64,000 bases of DNA from Halopolyspora algeriensis. Its GTDB lineage: Bacteria > Actinomycetota > Actinomycetes > Mycobacteriales > Pseudonocardiaceae. This document shows, in pieces, positions 35,076 to 45,397 of this stretch (within the stretch, counting starts at the first letter, position 1; every line of letters starts with the position of its first letter). The DNA lies in contig NZ_QPJC01000001.1 of the NCBI RefSeq assembly GCF_003337235.1, forward strand, positions 641,419-705,418, given 5' to 3'. The position numbers were made by a program, and so were the translations under genes. The notes beneath the pieces are model-generated. The model did no database searches and was not told the origin of the DNA. It saw nothing but the letters and a program-made list of their open reading frames with translations.

Positions 35076-35948
35076 GTGTCTGCCGTGTCAAGTGCTGTTG
35101 AACTCCGCGCGCCCGGTCCGCGTGGCATCCCACCCCTGTTCGCCCGGCTGATCGACGACGCCTCGTTGTTCCACCCGCACAACGCTGCGGTTCCGGAAGC
35201 GGTCGACAGTCATCTCCGTGCGCGCGCGGGGGAGTACTCCGGGATGCTGGGGCCGTTGCTGTGCCAGGCGTCCCGGTTGGCAGAGTTGATCACCGAGCTG
35301 GCCAAGGCGAAGCCGGACCGGCCGGTGCCGCTGTCGCTGGTGTGTGACAACGGACTCGGTGGAGTTCCCAAGGCACTGTCGATCATCGAGGATCGGCAGG
35401 AGTTGCTGGCTCTGGAGCGGGTGGAGATGCCCGCCCCCTCGGACGTCGACGACGTGTGGCTGGAACGGGTTTCCGAGTTCGTCCCCGAGGACGTGGTGCG
35501 GGTCGTCGAGCCCCGACGTGGCGAGGGATGGCTGGACGGTGTCCGCCGGGTCGCCGAACACGGGTGCTCACCGAAACTGCGAGCAGGCGGCCAGACCTAC
35601 GAATCCTTCCCCGGTGTCGATGTCGTCGCCGACTTCCTGACCGTGGTCAGCACGCTGGACGTACCGTTCAAGACCACCTCGGGCATGCCCAGGGCGGTTC
35701 GCCACACCGACCCGGAAACCGGGTTTCCGCACCACGGGTTTCTCAATCTGCTGGTCGCCACCGCGCGCTCGCTGTCCGGGCAGGACATACACGAGGCGCT
35801 GGCCAGCACCGACTCGGCGGCATTGGCCAAGGAAGCACGCTCGCTGTCGAAGGAGGCCGCCAATGCCGTGCGCAGCGTGTTCGGCACGTACGGCTCCAGC
35901 TCCCTCGATGGTCCCGTGACCGAACTCAACGAACTGGAACTCCTGTGA
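35076..35948 (+). CDS. Uncharacterised protein paired with fumarylacetoacetase
   Basis: About 290 residues from GTG 35076 (GTG 35085 is equally possible; no clear ribosome site, perhaps leaderless). The sequence looks like a compact alpha/beta protein. Landmarks are FARLIDDASLFHPHNAAVPEAV, VPLSLVCDNGLGGVP, CSPKLRAGGQTYESFPGVD, VPFKTTSGMPRAVRH and HHGFLNLLVATARSL. The Lys in KLRAGG and in PFKTTSG and the Phe-His-Pro segments look like active-site patches of a barrel enzyme. I do not recognise the family. It overlaps fahA by GTGA, so a role in tyrosine/homogentisate breakdown is likely. Confidence 0.75.
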   Translation: MSAVSSAVELRAPGPRGIPPLFARLIDDASLFHPHNAAVPEAVDSHLRARAGEYSGMLGPLLCQASRLAELITELAKAKPDRPVPLSLVCDNGLGGVPKALSIIEDRQELLALERVEMPAPSDVDDVWLERVSEFVPEDVVRVVEPRRGEGWLDGVRRVAEHGCSPKLRAGGQTYESFPGVDVVADFLTVVSTLDVPFKTTSGMPRAVRHTDPETGFPHHGFLNLLVATARSLSGQDIHEALASTDSAALAKEARSLSKEAANAVRSVFGTYGSSSLDGPVTELNELELL

Positions 35949-37150
35949 GCTGGATCGACGACCCGGAGTTCGCGACGGGCAAACCGTTCGGCCCGCAAAC
36001 ACTGCCCTATGGCGTCCTGGGCACCTCCTCCGGGCCGGCCGTGGCGGTCCGCGTGGGCAGGCACGCGCTCCCGCTGCGCGGTATCGCCGAGGCTCTCGGG
36101 CCGCGCTTGGCGAGCCTGGTCGACGGCACCTGCCTGGACCCACTGCTGGCTGCGGGCAGCCGGGCGTGGCGGGAGTTGCGGGAGCGGCTGATCGACATCG
36201 TCACGGCCGACCGCGCTCCCGCGGGAGCCGAACTCCTGCGCGCGGACTGGCACACGCTGATGCTGCCGTTCACCGTGGCCGACTACGTCGACTTCTACTC
36301 GTCGCGGCACCATGCGGAAAACGTCGGCAGCATCCTCCGGGGCGGTTCCGCGTCGTTGCCGCCGAACTGGACGCACCTGCCGATCGGCTATCACGGTCGT
36401 TCCGGGACCGTGGTGGTCTCCGGTACCGACATCGAGCGTCCCTGCGGTCAGCGCAAGGTTTCCGGCGACTCGCGTCCCGTGTTCGGGCCGACACGGCGAC
36501 TGGACTTCGAGGCCGAGGTGGGATTCGTCTGTGGCGGCGAGCAGGCCTCGGCGGTGCCCACCGCCGAGATCGGTGAGCACGTCTTCGGCGTCGCGTTGGT
36601 CAACGACTGGTCGGCGCGGGACGTTCAGGCGTGGGAGAGCCAGCCGCTCGGGCCGTTCCTGGCCAAGTCGTTCGCCACCTCGGTCGCAGGTTGGATCACC
36701 CCGCTGGAGGCGCTCGACAGCGCGCGCGTGTCCGTACCCGAGCCCGAGCAGGCGTTGCAGGACTACCTCGTCGAGTCCGAGCCGTGGGGGCTGGACCTGC
36801 GGTTGGAAGTGCAGTGCAACGACACCGTCGTGTCCCGGCCGCCGTTCGCCGAGATGGCGTGGTCGCCCGCCCAGCAGCTCGCGCACATGACGGTCAACGG
36901 TTCCACCGTGCGTCCGGGCGATCTGTTCGCCTCGGGCACGGTGTCCGGGCCGGAGCCCGGACAGCGAGGGTGCCTGCTGGAGCTGACGTGGGGCGGTACG
37001 GAGCCGCTCACCCTGGACGACGGTGAGCAACGCACCTTCCTGCAGGACGGCGATCGGGTGACACTGGCCGGGAGCGCTCCCGGCCCGGAGGGGACGGTGA
37101 TCGGGCTCGGTGAAGTGACGGGCACGATCCTGCCCGCGGCTCGGAGGTGA
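35945..37150 (+). CDS. fahA: Fumarylacetoacetase
   Basis: 401 residues from GTG 35945, overlapping the previous stop by GTGA. The N-terminal SH3-like part is followed by the catalytic domain: VADYVDFYSSRHHAENVG (metal Asp, catalytic His), LPIGYHGRSGTVVVSGT, RRLDFEAEVGFV, VALVNDWSARDVQAWE and FLAKSFATSVAGWI. It splits fumarylacetoacetate to fumarate and acetoacetate, the last step of tyrosine breakdown. No homogentisate dioxygenase is encoded beside it. The IclR regulator 4 bases downstream may control the operon. Confidence 0.95.
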   Translation: MSWIDDPEFATGKPFGPQTLPYGVLGTSSGPAVAVRVGRHALPLRGIAEALGPRLASLVDGTCLDPLLAAGSRAWRELRERLIDIVTADRAPAGAELLRADWHTLMLPFTVADYVDFYSSRHHAENVGSILRGGSASLPPNWTHLPIGYHGRSGTVVVSGTDIERPCGQRKVSGDSRPVFGPTRRLDFEAEVGFVCGGEQASAVPTAEIGEHVFGVALVNDWSARDVQAWESQPLGPFLAKSFATSVAGWITPLEALDSARVSVPEPEQALQDYLVESEPWGLDLRLEVQCNDTVVSRPPFAEMAWSPAQQLAHMTVNGSTVRPGDLFASGTVSGPEPGQRGCLLELTWGGTEPLTLDDGEQRTFLQDGDRVTLAGSAPGPEGTVIGLGEVTGTILPAARR

Positions 37151-37154
37151 TCTG

Positions 37155-37916
37155 GTGAGCGGACACGTCCCCGGGCCCGGCCGGCCATCGCGATCGGGCC
37201 GCTCGGCTCGAGTGCATCGAGGTGAGCATGCCGACCGGACAGCCCAGCCTCCGGCGAACCGGCCCCCGGGCCCGGCGGAGCCCCCGCAGGCCAAGGAGAG
37301 TTCCCTGACGCTGGAGCGGGGACTCAACCTGCTGCAGGCCATCGCCGGTGCCGACAGTGCAGCACCCACGATCAGCGATCTGGCCACGTCCGTCGGTGTC
37401 AGTCGCGCGGCCGTGTACCGCCTGCTGGGGCCGCTGCAGGCTCGCGGCCTGGTGCGCCGGGAAGGTTCCAAGGTGCGCCTGGGGCTGGGGGTGCTGTGGC
37501 TGGCCGGGCGGGTGTTGCCGCAGTTGCGGTCCGCCTCGCTGCCCGCATTGCGGGAGTTGGCCGAGCGGGTCGGTGCCACCGTGCACCTCACCGTCGCCGA
37601 CGGCAACGAGGCCCAGGCCATCGCCGTCGTCGAGCCGTCGTGGACGAGCTATCACGTGTCGTACCGGGCCGGGACCCGCCATCCGGTGCATCGCGGTGCC
37701 GCGGGGCGAGCGGTCGACCTGCCGGAGGGCGGGCCGCAGTGGGTTGCCGCCACCGGCGAGTTGCAGCACGGTACCTACAGCTTGGCGGCTCCGGTGCGTG
37801 GTGTGCCGGGACTGCGTGCCAGCGTCGGTGTCATCACGATGGAACCGCTGTCCCCGGACGAGGTCGGCCCTCTCGTACTGGAGACGAGCGCCACCGTGGC
37901 CGAGGCCCTGCGCTGA
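37155..37916 (+). CDS. IclR-family transcriptional regulator
   Basis: 253 residues from GTG 37155. The first ~50 residues are Pro/Arg-rich and probably disordered; a later start is possible. The winged helix is LTLERGLNLLQAIAGADSAAPTISDLATSVGVSRAAVYRLLGPLQARGLVRR. The ligand domain is shortened but keeps TVHLTVADGNEAQAIAVVEP and RHPVHRGAAGRAVDL. IclR proteins sense small carboxylates and often regulate aromatic catabolism, fitting the adjacent fahA operon. It is 4 bases after fahA and surely cotranscribed. Confidence 0.9.
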   Translation: MSGHVPGPGRPSRSGRSARVHRGEHADRTAQPPANRPPGPAEPPQAKESSLTLERGLNLLQAIAGADSAAPTISDLATSVGVSRAAVYRLLGPLQARGLVRREGSKVRLGLGVLWLAGRVLPQLRSASLPALRELAERVGATVHLTVADGNEAQAIAVVEPSWTSYHVSYRAGTRHPVHRGAAGRAVDLPEGGPQWVAATGELQHGTYSLAAPVRGVPGLRASVGVITMEPLSPDEVGPLVLETSATVAEALR

Positions 37917-38140
37917 GGCGACCGCCTCGTCGAGGCCACCTTCCGGTGCCGAGGCCACGCACGGCCCTTCCGTGCCGGGATTTCACCTGATACAACTGGC
38001 GATCCGGGTGGCGGTGTTCACGCGGCTCGCTCCGGGGGCGGATTCCGGCACGCGGGACGAAGGTCCCCGGCCGAACGGGACCTGTGTCCGGCGGCAACAG
38101 GACGCTCGGCTCTACGGGACCGGCGGCCCACGCGGGCACC

Positions 38141-39676
38141 GTGAATCCCGTGGACGTGCTCGACATCGCCCGATGGCAGTTCGGGATCACCACGGTCTAC
38201 CACTTCCTGATGGTGCCGTTGACGATCGGACTGGCGATCCTGGTCGCCGGGATGCAGACGGCGTGGTATCGCACCGGCAATCCCCGCTACCTGAAGATGA
38301 CCAAGTTCTGGGGCAAGCTCATGCTGGTCAACTTCGCGATGGGCGTGGTGACCGGCATCGTCCAGGAGTTCCAGTTCGGGATGGCCTGGAGCGAGTACTC
38401 CCGGTTCGTCGGGGACGTCTTCGGTTCCATGCTGGCGATGGAAGGCATCGTGGCCTTCTTCGTCGAGTCGACCTTCCTGGGCCTGTGGATCTTCGGCTGG
38501 GATCGGTTGTCCAAGGGCGTGCACCTGGCCTGCGTCTGGGCCTTTTCCCTGGCCACTGTGTTCTCGGCGTATTTCATTCTGGCCGCGAACTCGTGGATGC
38601 AGCACCCGGTCGGCATCGAGATGGTCGACGGCAAGCCGCAGTTGACCTCGGTCTGGGCGCTGCTCACCAACAGCACCGTGCTGGCGGCGCTCCCGCACAC
38701 GCTCTTCGGCTGCTTCGCCGTGGCCGGTGCTTTCCTGGTCGGCATCGCCGCCTGGAAGATCGCCCGGCACCACCGGGAGTCCGCTGTGGACAACGAGGAC
38801 CGCGGGCTCTGGCACGCCTCGATGCGCCTGGGTGCCTGGGTCGGCGTCGTGGCCTTCGCCGGACTGGCGGTCTCCGGTGACGTTCAGGCCAAGCTGATGT
38901 TCTCCCAGCAGCCCATGAAGATGGCCTCCGCCGAGGCGTTGTGCCACACCGAGCAACCCGCCGGTTTCTCGGTCTTCGCCTACGGCGATGTCGGCCGCCC
39001 CGACTGCGAGAGCGTCAAGAGCGTCACCGTGCCCTACCTGCTGTCCTATCTCGCCAATGGCGACGTCACCAGCGAGGTCAAGGGCGTGCAGGAACTGCTG
39101 CCCGAGTACCGGGAGAAGTACGGCACCCACTACCCGGATGATCCCCGGCTCGGCGAGCTCGCCGGGGAACCGATCGACTACACCCCGAACCTGCCCGTCA
39201 CCTACTGGGGTTTCCGGTTCATGATCGGCTTCGGTTCCGTTGCCGCTGCCGCGGCCGCCGGGGTGTTGTGGTTCACCCGCCGCGGCCGGTTCCCGAAGGG
39301 GCGCTGGGTGGGGCCGGTGGCGCTGGCGAGTATCGCCACACCGTTCCTGGCCAACGTCTTCGGCTGGATCTTCACCGAGATGGGCCGCCAGCCGTTCGTC
39401 GTCGTGCCCAACCCGAATCCGTCCGGGGTGGACGGCGTGTGGATGTTCACCGCCCAGGCGGTGTCCTCGGGGGTGTCGGCAGGGGAGATGCTCACGTCGG
39501 TGATCGCACTGACCGCTGTCTACGGCGTGCTGGCCGTCGTCGAGGTCTTCCTGATGGTCCGCTTCGTACGAGGCGGGGTGGAAGCCGTGATGCCCGCGCA
39601 TCCGCCGGAAGGCGACGACGAGGACGAGGGCTCCGAGGGGAAGCAGTCCGATGACGTCCTGTCCTTCGCGTATTAG
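38141..39676 (+). CDS. cydA: Cytochrome bd oxidase subunit I
   Basis: 511 residues from GTG 38141 (in-frame GTG 38084 would add 19). Starts VDVLDIARWQFGITTVYHFLMVPLTIG, with heme-ligand His near the end of the first helix. GKLMLVNFAMGVVTGIVQEFQFGMAW and the MLAMEGIVAFFVESTFLGLWIFGW helix are diagnostic. The Q-loop is of the short type. It oxidises menaquinol and reduces O2 at high affinity in the plasma membrane. The first gene of cydA-cydB-cydDC. The 224-base upstream gap shows no clear redox-regulator box. Confidence 0.97.
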   Translation: MNPVDVLDIARWQFGITTVYHFLMVPLTIGLAILVAGMQTAWYRTGNPRYLKMTKFWGKLMLVNFAMGVVTGIVQEFQFGMAWSEYSRFVGDVFGSMLAMEGIVAFFVESTFLGLWIFGWDRLSKGVHLACVWAFSLATVFSAYFILAANSWMQHPVGIEMVDGKPQLTSVWALLTNSTVLAALPHTLFGCFAVAGAFLVGIAAWKIARHHRESAVDNEDRGLWHASMRLGAWVGVVAFAGLAVSGDVQAKLMFSQQPMKMASAEALCHTEQPAGFSVFAYGDVGRPDCESVKSVTVPYLLSYLANGDVTSEVKGVQELLPEYREKYGTHYPDDPRLGELAGEPIDYTPNLPVTYWGFRFMIGFGSVAAAAAAGVLWFTRRGRFPKGRWVGPVALASIATPFLANVFGWIFTEMGRQPFVVVPNPNPSGVDGVWMFTAQAVSSGVSAGEMLTSVIALTAVYGVLAVVEVFLMVRFVRGGVEAVMPAHPPEGDDEDEGSEGKQSDDVLSFAY

Positions 39677-39726
39677 CGAGCATCGAATGATCACAAGTCG
39701 GCCCGCGACCCTCTGATGAGGAACTG

Positions 39727-40743
39727 ATGGATCTGTCCCTGTTCTGGTTCTGCGTCATCGCCTTCCTGTGGCTGGGTTACCTGTTCCTGGAGGGGTTCGA
39801 TTTCGGTGTCGGCATGCTGCTGCCGATCCTCGGCCGGGACGAGAAGCAGCGCCGCGTGCTGATCAACACGATCGGGCCGGTGTGGGACGGCAACGAGGTG
39901 TGGTTGATCGTCGCGGGCGGTTCCATGTTCGCAGCGTTCCCCGGCTGGTACGCCTCCCTGCTGAGTACCGCGTACCTGCCGTTTCTGCTTCTGCTGTTGA
40001 TGCTGATCGGCCGAGGTGTGGCCTTCGAGTACCGGGGCAAGGTGGACGACCCGCGCTGGCGGCAGGTCTGGGACGCCGTCATCGTGGTCGCCTCGTGGGT
40101 CTCGCCGATGATGGTCGGCCTGGTGCTGTCGGCGACCGTGTTCGGCCTGCCGTTGAACGCCAACGGCGACCGTGTCGGCGGCCCGCTGGTCATCCTGACG
40201 GGGCCGACCGTCATCGGCGCGCTGGCGGTGTGGGGCTTTTCGTTCCTGCACGGGGCCGCCTTCCTCGCCCTCAAGACCACGGGTGATGTGCGCGAACGCG
40301 CCCGGCGATTCGCCCTGAGGTTCGGGCTGCCGCTGCTGTTGCCGGTCGTGCTGCTGCTGCTGGTCGCACAGCTCACCGAGGGCTCGCCGTGGACGTGGAT
40401 ACCACTGGTGATCGCGGTGGTCACCGCGCTGGCGGGGCTGGCACGTCAGGCGATGTGGCGCGACGGCCAGGCATTCGTGCTGCAGGGCATCGCGCTTGCG
40501 GGCGTGGTGGTCGCGCTGTTCGGGGCGCTGTGGCCGAACGTGCTGCCGTCCACGCTGAACCCGGCGTGGTCGCTGTCGATCTCCGAGGCCGCCGTCAGTG
40601 ACTACACCCTGACGGTGGTCACCTGGGTCGCGGCGTTCGGCCTTCCGGGGGTGCTGGCCTACCAGGGGTGGACGTACTGGGTGTTTCGCAAGCGCATCGG
40701 CACCGCACACATCCCACCGGTACACGCACCGACCGGCGCATGA
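39727..40743 (+). CDS. cydB: Cytochrome bd oxidase subunit II
   Basis: 338 residues, about eight helices. It opens LFWFCVIAFLWLGYLFLEGFDFGVGMLLPILGRDE, the CydB signature. NTIGPVWDGNEVWLIVAGGSMFAAFPGWYA and the internal repeat-like second half also fit. It is 50 bases after cydA, with GAGGAACTG before the ATG. The stop overlaps the cydDC start (ATGA), so the exporter is translationally coupled. It forms the heterodimeric oxidase with CydA. Confidence 0.97.
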   Translation: MDLSLFWFCVIAFLWLGYLFLEGFDFGVGMLLPILGRDEKQRRVLINTIGPVWDGNEVWLIVAGGSMFAAFPGWYASLLSTAYLPFLLLLLMLIGRGVAFEYRGKVDDPRWRQVWDAVIVVASWVSPMMVGLVLSATVFGLPLNANGDRVGGPLVILTGPTVIGALAVWGFSFLHGAAFLALKTTGDVRERARRFALRFGLPLLLPVVLLLLVAQLTEGSPWTWIPLVIAVVTALAGLARQAMWRDGQAFVLQGIALAGVVVALFGALWPNVLPSTLNPAWSLSISEAAVSDYTLTVVTWVAAFGLPGVLAYQGWTYWVFRKRIGTAHIPPVHAPTGA

Positions 40744-43700
40744 GGGCATCGATGTCACGAACTCCGCTGGGAGCACTGCCACACCTGTCGCCGTCCGCGC
40801 GGCGCGCGCTGTGGTTGTCGGGACTGCTGGCGGTGGCCAGGGCTCTCGCGCTGATCGTGCAGGCGTGGTCACTGGCCGACGCGCTGGCCGCCGTGGTCGT
40901 GCGTGGTGTCGGCCCCGCCGCGGTGTCCGAGCAGTTGCTCGTGCTCACCGGGGCGATCGTGGCGCGGGCCGTGCTCGGGTGGGCCACCGAGGGGGTGTCC
41001 GCCCGGGCGGCCGCCGGGGCGAAGGAGGAACTGCGTGCGCTGCTGCTCGACTCGGCGCTGCGGTGCGGGCCCGAGTGGATCCACGAGCGCGGTCCTGCCG
41101 AGCTCACGGCGCTGGCGACCAAGGGCCTCGACTCGCTGGACGCCTACTTCACGAAGTATCTGCCCGCCCTGGTCACCGCGGCGATCGTGCCACCGGTGGT
41201 GGGTGTGTGGATTCTGTACTCGGACTGGACGTCCGCGCTGCTCATCGTCATCACCGTCCCGCTGATCCCGGTGTTCGCCTGGCTGGTCGGGCGGTTCACC
41301 GAGAGCCGCACCGCGCGGGCCGCCGACGCGATGCAACGCTTGTCCGGGCATGTGCTGGAACTCATCCGCGCGCTGCCGGTACTGGCCGCGTTCGGGCGTG
41401 CGCAGGCGCAGGGAGAGGCGGTGCGCCGTGTCAGTGAGCAGCACCGCAGGAGCACGGTGTCGACGCTGCGCATCGCGTTCCTGTCCGCGCTGGTGCTGGA
41501 GTTCTTCGCGTCGCTGTCGGTCGCGTTGGTCGCGGTCGGTATCGGGCTGCGACTCGTTTCCGGTGATCTCGATCTGGCGACCGGCCTGCTGGTGCTCGTG
41601 CTGGCCCCCGAGTGCTATCAGCCGCTGCGCGCGGCCGGTGCCGCGCACCACGCCAGTGAGGACGGGATCGAAGCCGTACGCCGCGTCGACGAGATGATTC
41701 GGAGTGAACGGAACTTTCGCCCGGCTAGAAGTAACGAAAGTTCCGTTCACTCCGAACGTGTCGGTGGTGGTGCCCTCCGCGTGGAGGGCCTGCGGGTGTC
41801 CCGGCGTCGTGGCCATGCCCCCGACGGGGTGAGCTTCACCGCGCGCCCCGGCGAGGTCCTGCACCTGGACGGGTTCGACGGGATCGGCCCCAGCGGCAGC
41901 GGCAAGTCGACCACGTTCGCCGCGCTGCTCGGATTCGTCACTCCGGAGGCGGGGAACCTGTCCTACGGCGGCACCGATGTGGCCGAGCTCGATCCCGCGC
42001 AATGGCGGCAGCGGATCGCCTGGGTGCCGCAGCGCCCCGCGTTCACCGGTGGCACGGTCGCCGAGGAACTCGCCCTGGCCGCAACCGACCAGCCGGACGG
42101 CACCACCTCCGCTCGGACAGCGGCGCTGACCGAGGCAGCGGCAGCACACCTGCTCGAGCGCAGGATCGACCAACTGTCCACCGGGGAGCGTCAGCGCGTT
42201 GCGGTGGCGCGGGCGCTGCTGCGGCTGCGCGGACATGCGCGGCTGCTGCTGCTCGACGAACCGACCGCACACCTCGACGCCGCGACTGCCGGGAAGGTCA
42301 ACGCCGCGATCCGGCGAGCCGCCGAGGCCGGCGCAACCGTGGTCCTGGCCAGTCACCGGCCCGGCGAGCAGGCCGTGGAACCCGAACCGGCGGCACAGGC
42401 GGCACTCGGGCCGGAGATCGATTTCCCGCGAGCACGGGGACGAATCCGCGACCTGATCACCCCCCGTTCCCTCGGTGGTGTCCTGCTCGGTGCGCTGTCG
42501 CTGCTGTCCGGCCTCGCCCTCACCGCCACATCCGCGTGGCTGATCGCGCGCGCCGCACAGCAGCCGCCGGTCCTGACGCTGACGGCCGCCGTCGTCGGCG
42601 TGCGCACCTTCGCGCTCTCGCGTGCGGTGCTGCGCTACCTCGAACGCCTCCTGACCCACGACGCCGCCTTCCGGCTCGCCGGCGATCTCCGGCGACGTCT
42701 GTGGGACGCACTCGTGCGCTGGGGGCCGGTGCGGACCGCCGGCCTGCGACGGGGGGACGGTGTTGCCCGGCTTGTCGACGATGCGGACACCATCCGCGAT
42801 CTCGTCCCCCGCGTGCTCACACCGCCGCTGGTGGGAGTGGTCGTGGCGGCCTGCGCTGTTGCGCTGCAGACCGCTGTGCTGCCCTCGGCGGGTCTGCTGC
42901 TGGCGGCCTCGTTGCTTGTCGCGGGCACCGCCGGACCCGCTGTCGCGGTCGTGGTCGAGCGCCGCGCGACGGCGGCCGTCTCCGAAGGGCGCCGGATCGT
43001 CGGTGCCCGGGTCCTCGGACTCCTCGACGCCTCGGCCGAACTGCTCGCCTTCGGTGCCGGGGAGACACAGCGTGCGGAACTGGCCGAGGCCGACGCCCGC
43101 CTGGCGGCTCGAGCGCGCCGTGCGGCCGCGGGTTCGGGCGCTGCCACCGCCGTCATCATCCTTGCCGTCGGCATCGCCGTGCTCGGGGCGGTGTGGCTGG
43201 CAGCCGGTGCGGTGGCAGCCGGCCGTCTCGCCCCCGAGCTCGCCCCGCTGTTGGCCCTGGTGCCGCTCGCAGCGGCGGAAGCCGTCGCGGAGTTGCCCGC
43301 GGCGGCACAGCAGTGGCGCTCCCTGCGCGCAGCGCAGAGGCGTCTCGCCCCGCTGTTGGCGGTGGAAGCGGAACCGGGGCACGGCGGTGCTCCTTCCGGG
43401 GATGCTCCGGCAGGCGACGGTTCGACCGACGAGGAATCGGCCGGTGGCGTGATGCTCGACGCCGTGGACGCGTACTGGCCCGGGACGCGGCAGCCGGCTC
43501 TGCGCGATGTGTCGGTGCACCTGCCGGAAGGTGCGCACGTGGCCGTCGTCGGTCCTTCGGGGGGCGGCAAGTCGACGATGCTGGCGCTGCTGCTGGGGTT
43601 CCTGCAGCCGCGGCGCGGCGAGGTGCGTGCCCCGCGGCGGGTCACCTGGTGCCCGCAGGAACCGCAGCTGGTGTCCACCACGATCCGGGAGAACCTGCGC

Positions 43701-44108
43701 CTGGCCGACCCCGCGGCCACGGACACCCGGCTTGCCGAGGCCCTGCGTCTGGCCGGGCTGGCGGACTGGGGTGCTCGCCTGGACGCCCGGATCGGTACGG
43801 GTGGCACGGCACTGTCGGGTGGGGAGGCGCAGCGGGTGGCGCTGGCGCGGGCGCTGCTCGGCGGTGAGGACGGGCTCGTGCTGCTCGACGAACCCACCGC
43901 ACATCTGGATGTGGCCACGTCCGAGGAGCTGCTGGCGCGACTGCACCGCGAACTGCGCGGCCGGACGGTGGTGCACGTGACCCACCGCTGGTCGGAGACC
44001 GTCCACGCCGACATCGTCCTGCATGTCGAAGACGGCGAGGTCGGTGTCGTCCGCTCGGAGAAGTCGGAGGAGGCCGCTGCGGTGCCGCACGAAACCGGGC
44101 ACCGCTGA
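40740..44108 (+). CDS. cydDC: CydDC fusion: thiol-exporting ABC transporter for bd oxidase assembly
   Basis: 1122 residues: a complete CydD-like half (TM ~1-310, NBD ~345-550) joined to a CydC-like half (TM ~570-840, NBD ~895-1110), as in other actinobacteria. NBD1 has Walker A GPSGSGKST, signature LSTGE and Walker B LLLLDEPTAHLD; NBD2 has GPSGGGKST, LSGGE and LVLLDEPTAHLD. It exports cysteine/glutathione-type thiols needed for heme insertion. Two oddities lie in the first half. A palindromic DNA element is read in frame at residues ~321-338 (SERNFRPARSNESSVHSE). An extra DGFDGI precedes Walker A, where DGF-DGI looks like a short duplication. The frame remains intact. Confidence 0.94.
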   Translation: MRASMSRTPLGALPHLSPSARRALWLSGLLAVARALALIVQAWSLADALAAVVVRGVGPAAVSEQLLVLTGAIVARAVLGWATEGVSARAAAGAKEELRALLLDSALRCGPEWIHERGPAELTALATKGLDSLDAYFTKYLPALVTAAIVPPVVGVWILYSDWTSALLIVITVPLIPVFAWLVGRFTESRTARAADAMQRLSGHVLELIRALPVLAAFGRAQAQGEAVRRVSEQHRRSTVSTLRIAFLSALVLEFFASLSVALVAVGIGLRLVSGDLDLATGLLVLVLAPECYQPLRAAGAAHHASEDGIEAVRRVDEMIRSERNFRPARSNESSVHSERVGGGALRVEGLRVSRRRGHAPDGVSFTARPGEVLHLDGFDGIGPSGSGKSTTFAALLGFVTPEAGNLSYGGTDVAELDPAQWRQRIAWVPQRPAFTGGTVAEELALAATDQPDGTTSARTAALTEAAAAHLLERRIDQLSTGERQRVAVARALLRLRGHARLLLLDEPTAHLDAATAGKVNAAIRRAAEAGATVVLASHRPGEQAVEPEPAAQAALGPEIDFPRARGRIRDLITPRSLGGVLLGALSLLSGLALTATSAWLIARAAQQPPVLTLTAAVVGVRTFALSRAVLRYLERLLTHDAAFRLAGDLRRRLWDALVRWGPVRTAGLRRGDGVARLVDDADTIRDLVPRVLTPPLVGVVVAACAVALQTAVLPSAGLLLAASLLVAGTAGPAVAVVVERRATAAVSEGRRIVGARVLGLLDASAELLAFGAGETQRAELAEADARLAARARRAAAGSGAATAVIILAVGIAVLGAVWLAAGAVAAGRLAPELAPLLALVPLAAAEAVAELPAAAQQWRSLRAAQRRLAPLLAVEAEPGHGGAPSGDAPAGDGSTDEESAGGVMLDAVDAYWPGTRQPALRDVSVHLPEGAHVAVVGPSGGGKSTMLALLLGFLQPRRGEVRAPRRVTWCPQEPQLVSTTIRENLRLADPAATDTRLAEALRLAGLADWGARLDARIGTGGTALSGGEAQRVALARALLGGEDGLVLLDEPTAHLDVATSEELLARLHRELRGRTVVHVTHRWSETVHADIVLHVEDGEVGVVRSEKSEEAAAVPHETGHR
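41701..41753. repeat. 47-base palindromic element, copy 3, inside cydDC
   Basis: Arms GGAGTGAACGGAACTTTCG (41701-41719) and CGAAAGTTCCGTTCACTCC (41735-41753) pair perfectly over 19 bp, with a 15-base loop. The core 41704-41750 has the same 47-base length and arm sequence as copies 1 and 2. It is translated in the linker between the first membrane domain and first NBD of CydDC, without breaking the frame. Confidence 0.88.
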
Positions 44109-44207
44109 TGCCCGAACGCGAAACGGCGGTCACCGGTTGTGACATTCGCCGTCTTTCCCGGCGCGAACCGTCCCATGTGCCCGTGGAGCTATAGCCTCGT
44201 GTATGTC

Positions 44208-45356
<1,149 letters not shown>

Positions 45357-45397
45357 ATTGAGACGGATGTCGGAAGGTCGCTACCTGATGTGGCCTT

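Noticed and set aside
40869..44102. 1077-codon open frame antisense to cydDC
   Set aside because: It is the mirror of a GC-rich gene. Its translation is rich in Arg, His, Gln and Gly without any domain, while the plus strand has all ABC transporter motifs.
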